A DNA stretch of 41,993 bases from Candidatus Stackebrandtia excrementipullorum. Its GTDB lineage: Bacteria; Actinomycetota; Actinomycetes; Mycobacteriales; Micromonosporaceae. A program made the translations under genes and the position numbers. Where the stretch lies: the NCBI GenBank assembly GCA_019113825.1, contig DXGR01000058.1, forward strand, positions 1 to 41,993, written 5' to 3'. Below, one piece after another: positions 1-7,970 of the stretch; within the stretch, counting starts at the first letter, position 1, and every line of letters starts with the position of its first letter. The notes below the pieces were generated by a model. The model saw only the letters and a program-made list of their open reading frames with translations, searched no databases and was not told where the DNA came from.

Positions 1-2229
1 GGGGCCGAACGCCACGCCGCGCACGTGCCCGTCCTCGTGCGACAGGGTGTCGATGTACTCCCGGGTGTGAGCGTTCCACAACCAAACGCCCCGGGTTTCC
101 ACTGTGCCTTCGGTATTTCCGCCGGAGGCCAACAGGCCCGCGTCCGGGCTGTAGGCAATGTTCGCGCTGTCACCTTCGACATCGAGCGTTTTCCGTTCCC
201 AACCGTCGAGGTTCCACAGATTTATCGACGTGTCGGAACCCGACCCCCCACCGGCGGCCAACGTTGAACCGTCCGGGCTGAACACAACCGTCCCGACGAC
301 CGGGCCCGAATAGTCCAGTACCGCGACCTCCCCCCATACCGAGGTGTCCCACACCATGACCTGCTGCTCGAAGTCGAAGTCACCGACCGGGCGGCCTTGC
401 CATCCGGCCGCCAACCGGGTCCCATCGGAGTTGAACGCCAAACTGTGCGCACCGCCGTCGATCGCCAAGGCCTGGGCGACCTCGCTATTCGCGATATCCC
501 ACAGCACGACCTGCTCGTCGTCGTCATAGGCCAACCGGGAACCCCCGGGGCTGATCGCCACGGCACGGACATCATTGTGGAATTCACATGTCATGTTCCC
601 GGTCTCGACCTGCCACACGAAGGCGCTTCCGGCTCCGCAGCCGGTCAAGCGCGCTCCGTCGGCGTTGAAGGCGAGCCGCTCGCACCGCCCCACGTGCGGC
701 AGGACTCTGACCGACGAACCGGACATACTCACCAGCTCCACGGCGCCGTCGACGGCGATGGCCACGGTGTCGTTGTCCGGGCTGAAGGCGACCGCACCGA
801 CATCGACCAACCCGTCGACGAAAACCTCCGGCCGCCACGTCGGCTCCGGAGAGGTCGGCCCATCGGGGTCGGCTGTCGCCTCATCGCCGCTGAGCGCGAG
901 GGCGACCGGGACGGCAGCCAGCGCCAGTCCCACAAGACCACCGGTCAAGACGGTGCGGCGGCTGAGACGCGAACGGCGTTGCTCGGCCTCGGGTTCGGAC
1001 GTCGGAAGCTCGTGCGCGGCGACCGCTTCCTTGGCCGACGTCGCGGTGTCTTCTTCCGAAGCGACCGATGTGACCGCGTCGGCGACATCCTCTCCCGACG
1101 TGCTCGCCGAAGCGACACCGGCGGGAACATGCGCGCCTGCCACGGACGCGGGCGCCGCGTTCATCTCCTCCCCCGTCAGCAGCGCTCCCTGAGCAACGAC
1201 CTGTTCCAGCTGATCGACAACGACCGGCGCCACCCCGAGCGCACGGTGAAGAGAAGTGGCGACCAGCGGCATGCGGCTGGCGCCACCGACGAGGAACACG
1301 CCGGCGAGGTCTTTCGGCTCGACGGCGGCGTCGGCGATGACCTTGTGAACGACATCGACCGACCGCGCCACGAGTGGCAGCGCCAACTCCTCGAGTTCGG
1401 TGCGTGTGAGGTGAACATCGCGGTCGAGGACGGGGATGTACAGGTCGGCGGTGGTGTGACGTGTGAGCCGTTCCTTGGCCAGGCGAACGTCTTCGACGAA
1501 CCCGTGCCGACCGCGTCGTTCCGCGGGGGTTTGAGGCGCAGACAACCACGCCCAGTCGTCGACGGTTCCCATACGTGACTTCAGGTGCATCGTGACAGCC
1601 GCATCGATGTCGGTACCGCCGAGATGATCGAGACCGTCGAGAGCCGTCACGGTGAATCCGTTGTGGTCTCGGGTCACGACGGTGGCGTCGAAGGTTCCGC
1701 CACCGAAGTCGTAGACCACGATGGAACTGCCGACGGGCACCCGGTGATCCAGGTGTTCGACGAAGTAGGTGGCGGCGGCGACCGGTTCGGGTACGAGCCG
1801 TACATTGTCGAACCCCGCGCGTTCGCAGGCTTCTCGGAGCACGGACCTGCGAGTGGCACCCCAGGTGGCGGGATGTGTCATGACGACGTGATCGGCCGCC
1901 GCCCCCAAGACCTGAGTACCTTCACGCCCGACACGGTCGAGCACGACCGTGAACAGGTCGATCACGGAGTATTCGCGCTCGCCCAGCAGTACGGTGCCGT
2001 CGTCGACGCGGTGTTTGGGGTGGGGTTCCATTCTGGCCGGTGCCGTGCGTGCCGAATGGAGAGCATCCCTTCCGGTCAGGAGGTCACCATCGTCGCCGGC
2101 GAACACCGCGGACGGCAGCAGCGGGGACGAGTCGAACAACAGTGACTCGGTTCTGCCGTCCGCCCGGCGCACAACGGCGACGGTATGCGATGTACCGAAG
2201 TCGATTCCAAGATGAGCGGGCGAAGGCAT
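1..2229 (-). CDS. Hsp70-family ATPase fused to a membrane anchor and beta-propeller (3' end outside window)
   Basis: The frame is open from ATG at 2229 to base 1 (743 codons, no stop). Residues 1-350 form an actin/Hsp70 ATPase: phosphate-1 motif GIDFGTSHT near residue 8, phosphate-2 VYDFGGGTFD near 185, and adenosine motif VFLVGGASRMP near 320. No peptide-binding domain follows. Instead there is a variable linker, an arginine-rich stretch (RRSRLSRR), a hydrophobic segment at about 425-445, and from about 455 to the edge at least five WD40-like blades with repeated (V)AFSPDGxxLA and (V)xLWD motifs. By the positive-inside rule the ATPase faces the cytoplasm and the propeller lies outside. The double-MerR gene ends 27 bp upstream on the same strand, so the two are probably cotranscribed. 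The fold assignment is firm; the client and signal sensed are unknown. Confidence 0.88.
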   Translation of the reverse strand, partial: MPSPAHLGIDFGTSHTVAVVRRADGRTESLLFDSSPLLPSAVFAGDDGDLLTGRDALHSARTAPARMEPHPKHRVDDGTVLLGEREYSVIDLFTVVLDRVGREGTQVLGAAADHVVMTHPATWGATRRSVLREACERAGFDNVRLVPEPVAAATYFVEHLDHRVPVGSSIVVYDFGGGTFDATVVTRDHNGFTVTALDGLDHLGGTDIDAAVTMHLKSRMGTVDDWAWLSAPQTPAERRGRHGFVEDVRLAKERLTRHTTADLYIPVLDRDVHLTRTELEELALPLVARSVDVVHKVIADAAVEPKDLAGVFLVGGASRMPLVATSLHRALGVAPVVVDQLEQVVAQGALLTGEEMNAAPASVAGAHVPAGVASASTSGEDVADAVTSVASEEDTATSAKEAVAAHELPTSEPEAEQRRSRLSRRTVLTGGLVGLALAAVPVALALSGDEATADPDGPTSPEPTWRPEVFVDGLVDVGAVAFSPDNDTVAIAVDGAVELVSMSGSSVRVLPHVGRCERLAFNADGARLTGCGAGSAFVWQVETGNMTCEFHNDVRAVAISPGGSRLAYDDDEQVVLWDIANSEVAQALAIDGGAHSLAFNSDGTRLAAGWQGRPVGDFDFEQQVMVWDTSVWGEVAVLDYSGPVVGTVVFSPDGSTLAAGGGSGSDTSINLWNLDGWERKTLDVEGDSANIAYSPDAGLLASGGNTEGTVETRGVWLWNAHTREYIDTLSHEDGHVRGVAFGP

Positions 2230-2256
2230 TTCCCCATGCTAATGGGTGGCATCATC

Positions 2257-3000
2257 TCACTCCCTGCCCACGCAACCCCGGTTCGGCGAAGCGTTGGGGG
2301 CGTTACGCTCGAGACACGTCAACACCTTTTCGAGCTCGGCCGCCGCGCTGATGAGGCAGCGTGACCGTCGGCGCAGATCCGTCTCGCGGTGCGCCAAGGC
2401 GTCGAGAATCTCGTCGCGGTCGGTGTGCTCCAGCTGAGGCATCAGGAGACGCAGCCGCGCCACCCGGTATCCGGCTTGGCGCAGTTGGTGCACGACCCGT
2501 GCGTCGCGTACATGCCGGGGTGTGTAGCGCCGGACCCCGCTGACGGTTCGCTCCGGCGCCAGTAGGCCCTCCGCCTCCCAGTGACGCAGTGTCGACGGCC
2601 GCACGTCGAGTGCCCGAGCCAGTTCGGTGATACTCATCGAATCGGCGGGGCGAACATCGTCAACGGGTTCCTCGACGATCGCGGCGGTCGCCCGTTGAGC
2701 CATACGCAGGTCGCGCCGGGCACGGTGCAGTCCGGCGTGCGCCGCATCGACCAGATCGGGAATGTCGGCGACATCGGCCCGCATGAGTCGTTTCGCGTCG
2801 ACCGGTCCGATCGCGGCGGCGAACGCACGGTAAGCGAGAGTCGCATGCACGTGGACGTCGTCGTAGACGCGGTAACCCGTCGGCGTTCGAGACACCGGCG
2901 GCAAGACACCGTCGTCCTCGAGGTCACGGATCTGCTGCACGGAATATCCGGCGCGGCGTGCCACGTCGACGGTGCGCCACTTGCGGCTTTTCCTCGCCAT
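2257..3000 (-). CDS. Tandem (double) MerR-type transcriptional regulator
   Basis: This 247-residue protein carries two MerR DNA-binding units in one chain. The first is at residues 9-50 (TVDVARRAGYSVQQIRDLED, then TPTGYRVY) and the second at 123-165 (SITELARALDVRPSTLRHWE, then SGVRRYTPRH). Each winged helix is followed by a helical segment; there is no obvious ligand domain. Similar double-HTH proteins are annotated as TioE-like in actinomycetes. An in-frame GTG at 3048 would extend the protein, but homology begins at the ATG at 3000. A good Shine-Dalgarno is absent, so the mRNA may be leaderless. It is divergent from the DUF6194 gene across 41 bp and lies directly upstream of the Hsp70-propeller gene, so regulation of that gene is a reasonable inference by analogy with HspR and dnaK. 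Confidence 0.85.
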   Translation of the reverse strand: MARKSRKWRTVDVARRAGYSVQQIRDLEDDGVLPPVSRTPTGYRVYDDVHVHATLAYRAFAAAIGPVDAKRLMRADVADIPDLVDAAHAGLHRARRDLRMAQRATAAIVEEPVDDVRPADSMSITELARALDVRPSTLRHWEAEGLLAPERTVSGVRRYTPRHVRDARVVHQLRQAGYRVARLRLLMPQLEHTDRDEILDALAHRETDLRRRSRCLISAAAELEKVLTCLERNAPNASPNRGCVGRE

Positions 3001-3019
3001 CACTGCGCCGATTGCTTGA

Positions 3020-3037
3020 AAGTCTCCATAAGGACTT
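3020..3037. promoter_or_regulatory. Candidate operator dyad in the divergent MerR / DUF6194 intergenic region
   Basis: AAGTC and GACTT form an inverted repeat separated by 8 bp, centred in the 41-bp gap between the two divergent start codons (3000 and 3042). MerR-family proteins bind dyads in promoter spacers, so this is a plausible autoregulatory site. That role is inferred from position and symmetry only. Confidence 0.35.
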
Positions 3038-3041
3038 GAGG

Positions 3042-3500
3042 ATGACACTGGAAGACATGGACGACATCATCACTTTCGTCTCCCGTCTGGAGAACGCCCT
3101 GGTTCTGCGTCCCCAAGCAGGCGACGGTTCACCGTCGATCGCCTGGGACGACGTGTTCTTCTACTATTCGACCGATGGACGACCGCCGCGGACGCAACCG
3201 TTCGCCACAATCGTGACCAAGAACTACCCCGACGACGCGCGATCGCGCCTGGACCGGCCGGGAGCGTTTCGCCTCAACATCGCCGTAGGTCGGGCCGTGT
3301 TCACGCATGTGCTGGGATTCGAGCCGCAACAGATCGAAGACCGCGACATCGACTACGCCGCCCGTGACGTGCTCATGCCGCACCCGCTGTACGGGAGCGC
3401 GGGATGGCTGGCGGTGGTCAACCCGTCCACGACCGCGCCGGAAACCCTTCTGGAGACGGCTTACCACCGTCAACGTGCACGGTTGACCGGTAGAACCTGA
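3042..3500 (+). CDS. DUF6194 family protein
   Basis: The protein is about 152 residues long and its function is unknown. It matches the DUF6194 pattern of actinomycetes: start MDDIITFVSRLENALVLRP, then IAWDDVFFYY, TQPFATIVTKNYP, SRLDRPGAFRLNI and a C-terminal HPLYGSAGWLAVVNP block. Family members are small, soluble, MmcQ/YjbR-like proteins that often score near DNA-binding folds, but no activity is established. Two starts are possible: ATG at 3042, with AAGGA/GAGG just upstream, and ATG at 3057, preceded by GGAAG. The second gives the usual family N-terminus. It is transcribed divergently from the double-MerR gene and converges on the DivIVA-motif gene. Confidence 0.8.
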   Translation: MTLEDMDDIITFVSRLENALVLRPQAGDGSPSIAWDDVFFYYSTDGRPPRTQPFATIVTKNYPDDARSRLDRPGAFRLNIAVGRAVFTHVLGFEPQQIEDRDIDYAARDVLMPHPLYGSAGWLAVVNPSTTAPETLLETAYHRQRARLTGRT

Positions 3501-3535
3501 GCCGCCTGTGTACCCGGTCGTCGTGGCCTGCCCCG

Positions 3536-3553
3536 GCGGTGTGGCATCACCGC
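3536..3553. terminator. Weak hairpin between convergent genes
   Basis: GCGGTG and CACCGC form a 6-bp stem around the loop TGGCAT, between the convergent DUF6194 (stop at 3500) and DivIVA-motif (stop at 3585) genes. There is no T-tract, which is common for actinomycete terminators. Its function is inferred from location only. Confidence 0.3.
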
Positions 3554-3584
3554 GGTCCGACAACCACCACGGCGAAGACTGCCC

Positions 3585-3848
3585 TTACACCTGCAACCAG
3601 AGCTGCTCGATGAAGGCGTCGACCTCGGCGATCGCGTAACCACCGAACAGTCGGGTGGGGAAATCGAAGTTTCTCCGACCGGGAGGAAAGGGCGAAAGGC
3701 CCTGTTCAAGCCGATCCTCGACCTGGTCGAGGAATTCGTCGATGTGGTCCTCGTCGTAGCCTCGTCCGAACCGGACCGGAGTGAACGCCTTGAACCTGAT
3801 GTCCTCAGCGGTCAACGGTATGTGTTTGTGGTGCGTCATCGCCGACAA
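3585..3848 (-). CDS. DivIVA-domain mini-protein
   Basis: This is an 87-residue protein. Residues 12-47 carry the DivIVA/Wag31 N-terminal motif (TAEDIRFKAFTPVRFGRGYDEDHIDEFLDQVE), the lipid-binding start of polar-growth proteins. A second, weaker copy (FDFPTRLFGGYAIAEVDAFIEQL) occupies residues 60-84. The long coiled coil of real DivIVA/Wag31 is missing, so the protein is two short motif halves in tandem. ATG at 3848 or 3839 (MTHHKHIP) may start it. It may associate with the membrane or interact with DivIVA partners; this is inferred from the motif. Confidence 0.75.
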   Translation of the reverse strand: MSAMTHHKHIPLTAEDIRFKAFTPVRFGRGYDEDHIDEFLDQVEDRLEQGLSPFPPGRRNFDFPTRLFGGYAIAEVDAFIEQLWLQV

Positions 3849-3878
3849 TCATAACGATGACGCACCACAAGGGGGCCG

Positions 3879-4859
3879 TCACGACCCGTTCAGATAGCTG
3901 TCGTCGACATAATCGGCGGGGTCGAACCCGCTGATGTCGGCACCGGAGACGGCGGCGCTGATCTCGGCGATGTTGGTCAACCCCTCCGGGGCGACCGACA
4001 GGTCGGGCGAAAAGATCTCGTTGTTGAAGATGAACTCGTACCCGGCTCGAGCCGCGTCCTCTTCGACTCCGGCGTACTCCTGGAGCACCCGGATCGCTTC
4101 GTCGGCGTTCGCCGGGTCGGCGAAGAACCGCGCGGCGTCGGCGAGTCCCTGCGTGAAGCCTTCCGCGGCCTCGGGGTTTTCCTCGGCCCACGGCCCGTTC
4201 ACGATCGACGGCGTTTCGAGCCAGTAGTCGTCGTACCAGCCGAGCATGTTGGCTCCGGCGTCCTCGGCCAACGAGTCGAACGGCGGGATCAGCAACGCGC
4301 CCTGGACCTGTCCGTTCTCCATGGCGACGACGCGGTCGCTGGAGTTGGCGATCGCCACCGGCGTCAAATCGTTCGTGTCGACGCCGGCCTCCTGCAACAT
4401 GTAGAGCATCAGCTCGTATGTGCCGCCCTCGGTGGCGCCCGCCGTCACCTCGGTACCCGCCAGGTCCGCAACGTCTTCGACGCCGGGTGCGCCGTACAAC
4501 CGCAGGGCCGGTTTTTGAATCAACGCGCCGGTGATCGATATGTCGGCGCCCTCGTCGACGGCCTTGATCACGTTGTCGCCCAGGGCGATTCCGGCGTCAG
4601 CCGAGCCCGAGGCGACGGCCTGCACCAACGCGCCGGAGTTCTGGACCTGGATGTTTTCGATCGTGACGTCGTGGTCGTCGTAGAAACCCTGGTCCTCGGC
4701 GATGGCGTGCAGCCATTGCAGCGAACCCGGGCCCAGTACCGCGACGCTCACGGTGTTGCCACCGTCATCGCTTTCGGTACCGCCGCCGCAGGCCGCCAGT
4801 GGAAGGCTGACGGCGACGGCGAGAGCCGCGGTCGTCAACAGTTTTCTTCGTGTCGCCAT
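3879..4859 (-). CDS. ABC transporter substrate-binding lipoprotein (NMT1/SsuA-like)
   Basis: The 326-residue receptor has a twin-arginine-like start (MATRRKLL), a hydrophobic segment and the lipobox LAAC, with lipidation predicted at Cys24. The mature part reads as an NMT1/SsuA/TauA-type periplasmic-binding fold (SVAVLGPGSLQWLHAIAEDQGFY near the start, ASGSADAGIALGDN near 85). This class binds small organic ligands such as sulfonates, pyrimidine precursors and riboflavin. It is the last gene of the 7.9-3.9 kb operon and has its own Shine-Dalgarno (GAGGAG, 7 nt before ATG). The genetic link to a cyclic-amide hydrolase suggests a ring compound or its amide as ligand; the identity cannot be read from sequence. 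Confidence 0.88.
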   Translation of the reverse strand: MATRRKLLTTAALAVAVSLPLAACGGGTESDDGGNTVSVAVLGPGSLQWLHAIAEDQGFYDDHDVTIENIQVQNSGALVQAVASGSADAGIALGDNVIKAVDEGADISITGALIQKPALRLYGAPGVEDVADLAGTEVTAGATEGGTYELMLYMLQEAGVDTNDLTPVAIANSSDRVVAMENGQVQGALLIPPFDSLAEDAGANMLGWYDDYWLETPSIVNGPWAEENPEAAEGFTQGLADAARFFADPANADEAIRVLQEYAGVEEDAARAGYEFIFNNEIFSPDLSVAPEGLTNIAEISAAVSGADISGFDPADYVDDSYLNGS

Positions 4860-4895
4860 GAATGACTCCTCAATGTAGACGGTTGGTCACAGCGG

Positions 4896-5696
4896 TTACA
4901 GTCCGAGGCTTCCGCGCACCTCGTCCTCGATCAGCGACCAGATGTGGTCGACGATATGTCCGAATTCGGGCGTACGTTTCAAGGACAGATCACGAGGACG
5001 TTCGAAGTCGACCTCGACGATCTCGCGCACTGTCCCCGGCCGCGCCGACAACACCACGACCCGGTCGGCCAGGTAGACGGCCTCGTCGATCTGGTGCGTA
5101 ATGAAGACGACCGTCTTGCGGTCGGACGACCAGATGCGCAGCAACTCCGCCGACATGATTTCGCGGGTCTGCGCGTCCAACGCCGCGAACGGCTCGTCCA
5201 GCAACAACACCTGCGGATCGACGGCCAGTGCCCGCGCGATGTTGACCCGCTGCCGCATACCACCGGACAACTGCCGGGGATACTGCCTGGCGAAGTCGGC
5301 CAACCCGACCCGTTCCAGCTGCACGGCCGCCAACTGACGGGCCTTGGAGCGTTTCATACCGCCCAGCACCAGCCCGTAGGCGACGTTGTCGATCACCGTC
5401 GACCACGGCATCAGGTTGTCGGTCTGAAACACCATCGCGCGGTCGGGGCTGGGGCCGGACACCGTCTCCCCGCCCGCGGTGATCGTGCCGGAGCTGGGCT
5501 CCAACATTCCGTCGATCAACCGCAGCAGAGTGGACTTGCCCGAGCCCGAAGCACCCACCACGCATACGAACTCGCCGGGCGACACCGTCAGGTCGACACC
5601 CTCCAACGCCACGACGGGGTCGCGCCGCGGTGGTGTGAACGTCAACCCGACATCGCTGACAACGATGCTTCCGGGTGCGGTCTGGGTCGTCGCCAT
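4896..5696 (-). CDS. ABC transporter ATP-binding protein (SsuB/TauB type)
   Basis: The 266-residue nucleotide-binding subunit is complete: Walker A GASGSGKST (residues 48-56), Q-loop near 91, signature LSGGM (143-147), Walker B VLLLDEP (163-169) and a switch histidine in FITHQIDEA. Sequence style and neighbours match the nitrate/sulfonate/taurine importer class. The ATG at 5696 overlaps the permease stop as TGATG and is preceded by AAGGAGGA, so translation is coupled to the permease. A GTG/ATG-type start 15 bp upstream would lie inside the permease and is less likely. Confidence 0.92.
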   Translation of the reverse strand: MATTQTAPGSIVVSDVGLTFTPPRRDPVVALEGVDLTVSPGEFVCVVGASGSGKSTLLRLIDGMLEPSSGTITAGGETVSGPSPDRAMVFQTDNLMPWSTVIDNVAYGLVLGGMKRSKARQLAAVQLERVGLADFARQYPRQLSGGMRQRVNIARALAVDPQVLLLDEPFAALDAQTREIMSAELLRIWSSDRKTVVFITHQIDEAVYLADRVVVLSARPGTVREIVEVDFERPRDLSLKRTPEFGHIVDHIWSLIEDEVRGSLGL

Positions 5697-6499
5697 CAGT
5701 CCTCCTTCCACGGCGCGAGCCGCTTTTCCAGTGCCGTCAAACCGATGGAGGCGATCAGCCCGATGACACCGAGAACGACGACGTATCCCAGCAGGCGCGC
5801 CGTCTGGTACGACTGAGCCGCGGCCGCAATGGCGAAACCGAACCCGGCGATCGCGCCGAAAAACTCGGCGACGATGACGCCCACCAGCGCTCGTGCGAAC
5901 GCCACACGAATCCCGGAGACGATGAACGGCACCGAGTGCGGCAACGTCACCGTGCGCAGGACCTGCAACCGTCCGGCCCCGTATGAACGAGCGGTTTCGA
6001 TCAACGCCGGTTCGGCACTACGCAGGCCGGCGTCGGTGTTGGTGATGATCGGGAAGATCGCCATAAGGACGACGACCGCGACCTTGCTGGCGACACCAAA
6101 ACCCAGACCTGCGGTGAACAGCGGAGCCAACGCCACGATCGGCAGCGAATACATGGCCGTAAGAATCGGGTCCATGGTTTGGCGAACCGGTTTGCTGCCG
6201 GCCAGGATCGCACCGATGACAAAACCACCGCCAACGGCAACGGGAAACGCGATCGCCAGTTCAAGCAGGGTGGTCCCGAAATGGCGTGCGAACTCGCCCG
6301 AGGCGATTTCGTTGTACAGCGCTACAGCGACCTCGTCGACCGGAACAACCAGGAGACGGTTGTCGATCAGGTACTCCGCCGACAGCTGCCACACCACGAG
6401 AAACAGTGACAGTGACAGCGCTAGACGAGTAATCGATGCACCGCGCGTGGCACCACCGAGCCAACTCAGTGGTGCCGCGCGGCGCGATGTCGTTGCCAT
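5696..6499 (-). CDS. ABC transporter permease (BPD_transp_1, SsuC-like)
   Basis: The 267-residue integral membrane protein has about six hydrophobic segments. The cytoplasmic EAA loop is recognisable (ETARSYGAGRLQVLRTVTLPHSVPFIVSGIR), which docks to the ATPase. It pairs with the adjacent ATPase and the lipoprotein to form one importer. Its start (ATG 6499) lies 34 bp inside the 3' end of the upstream hydrolase gene, and its stop overlaps the ATPase start by one base, so the four genes are a tight operon. Confidence 0.9.
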   Translation of the reverse strand: MATTSRRAAPLSWLGGATRGASITRLALSLSLFLVVWQLSAEYLIDNRLLVVPVDEVAVALYNEIASGEFARHFGTTLLELAIAFPVAVGGGFVIGAILAGSKPVRQTMDPILTAMYSLPIVALAPLFTAGLGFGVASKVAVVVLMAIFPIITNTDAGLRSAEPALIETARSYGAGRLQVLRTVTLPHSVPFIVSGIRVAFARALVGVIVAEFFGAIAGFGFAIAAAAQSYQTARLLGYVVVLGVIGLIASIGLTALEKRLAPWKED

Positions 6500-7878
6500 A
6501 AGCGCACCGTCCGGCGGCTTTGCGTTCCCGTACCGGGTTCGCCGATGACCTTGCCGTCGGCGAAAACGGTCTTTCCGGCGATCAGGGTCCGCACCGGCAG
6601 GCCGGTGTAGGTTTCGCCCGCGTACGGCGTGTAGCCGATCTTGCTCAAGACCTCTTCGTCGGTGACCGTGGTGGTCCGTTCCGTATCGACCAGCACCAGG
6701 TCTGCGTCGGCACCGACCGCGATCTCGCCCTTACCGGCGAAGCCAAACGCCCGAGCCGGGACCGTGGAGCACAGCTCGACGACACGTTCGAGGCTCAGCT
6801 TGCCCCGGTGGGCGGCGTCGAGCATCATGCGGGCGTAGAACTGGGTTGACGGTGTACCGGTGTGGGCCTTCCATCCGTCTTCCCAACCCACTTCTTTTTC
6901 TTCGCGCGTGTGAGGCGCGTGGTCGGTCGAGATCAGGTCGATCGTGCCGTCGCGCAGTCCCTCCCACAGGTACGGGTCGTTCGATTCGGGCACCCAGTAC
7001 GACAAGGCGTACGACCCGAGCCGTTCGATGTTCTCCCACTTGTGCCCCAGGAACAGCGCCCAGGGGTTGATCTCCGCGGTCACGTGCTGTCCGGCGGCCT
7101 TGGCCTGGCGGATCAACTCCACCGATCCGGCAGTTTGAACGTGCAGCAGGTGAAGGTGAACACCGGTGGCCTTCTGCAACCTGAGCAGGGTCGCGATGGC
7201 GGTTTCCCAGATGAGCCCGTCGTGAGCGGCGTACGCGCGTGCGTATGCCTGCGCGTCACGTTCGCCGCGATCCCAGTACTCCTGTTCGATCTGGTCCATG
7301 AGCGCCTGGTCGTGCGGATGGACCATGAGAGGAACACCCGCCTCGGCGCAGGTTTCCATGATGGCCAACAGTTTGCCGTGATCGTGGACGCCGATGCCGG
7401 GCATGTGCGGATAGTCGCGGCCGGTGTCGACCACCATGAAGACCTTGAACGCGACCACTCCCATTTTGGCCAGTTCGGGTATCTGGTCCACCTTGGTGCC
7501 GGCGGGGTTGACGTTCCAGTTCACGATCGCCGACCGCTCGTACAGCTTGAACATGTCGGCCAGGACGTCGGGCGTGTTCGGTGGTGGGTACACGTTGGGC
7601 ATCGCCACCGTCGTCGTCACTCCCCCCGCTGCGCACGCCGCCGTGGCCGACCGGATGTCCTCTTTATGAGTGAACCCCGGTTCGCGGTGGTGTGAGTGCA
7701 CATCGACGAATCCGGGCAGCAGGGTCAGCCCCGACGCGTCGATGGTTTCGCCCGCCTCGCCGGCTTCCCCGGTCTGCGCCAGAGTCGCAATCTTTCCGTC
7801 CCGGATACCGACATCGGCGGCCACGATCCCGCCGGGCGTTACCACCCGTGCTCCCGTAATCACCGTATCGATCGTCAT
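6466..7878 (-). CDS. Cyclic amide hydrolase (dihydroorotase/allantoinase/hydantoinase superfamily)
   Basis: This 470-residue TIM-barrel amidohydrolase opens a cyclic amide ring with a binuclear metal centre. The metal ligands can be placed: H61 and H63 in DVHSHHREPG, the lysine to be carboxylated K145 in VVAFKVFMV, H187 in MVHPHD, H246 in LHLLHVQT and D319 in STDHAPHT. The HREPGFTHKED signature is closest in style to dihydroorotase and allantoinase, but it is too long and in the wrong context for the pyrimidine-pathway PyrC. The start is ATG 7878 with GAAGGAG upstream; an in-frame start at 7932 lacks support. It is the first gene of the operon with the ABC importer and is divergent from the LysR gene. 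The substrate is unknown; allantoin, hydantoins and dihydropyrimidines are candidates. Confidence 0.87.
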   Translation of the reverse strand: MTIDTVITGARVVTPGGIVAADVGIRDGKIATLAQTGEAGEAGETIDASGLTLLPGFVDVHSHHREPGFTHKEDIRSATAACAAGGVTTTVAMPNVYPPPNTPDVLADMFKLYERSAIVNWNVNPAGTKVDQIPELAKMGVVAFKVFMVVDTGRDYPHMPGIGVHDHGKLLAIMETCAEAGVPLMVHPHDQALMDQIEQEYWDRGERDAQAYARAYAAHDGLIWETAIATLLRLQKATGVHLHLLHVQTAGSVELIRQAKAAGQHVTAEINPWALFLGHKWENIERLGSYALSYWVPESNDPYLWEGLRDGTIDLISTDHAPHTREEKEVGWEDGWKAHTGTPSTQFYARMMLDAAHRGKLSLERVVELCSTVPARAFGFAGKGEIAVGADADLVLVDTERTTTVTDEEVLSKIGYTPYAGETYTGLPVRTLIAGKTVFADGKVIGEPGTGTQSRRTVRLWQRHRAARHH

Positions 7879-7941
7879 ATTCGACTCCTTCTCGTGGATT
7901 GCCTGATGCGTTTGGCCTGGTAACAGCGACACTATTAATTC

Positions 7942-7958
7942 AACATAGCGAATGTGTT
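7942..7958. promoter_or_regulatory. Candidate LysR-type operator between divergent hydrolase operon and lysR gene
   Basis: AACATA and TGTGTT form an imperfect dyad around GCGAA in the 92-bp intergenic region. The sequence is unusually AT-rich for this genome (ATTAATTCAACATAGCGAAT). The position fits a LysR activator site controlling both directions. The assignment rests on symmetry and location. Confidence 0.45.
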
Positions 7959-7970
7959 ACAACTGGCCTT

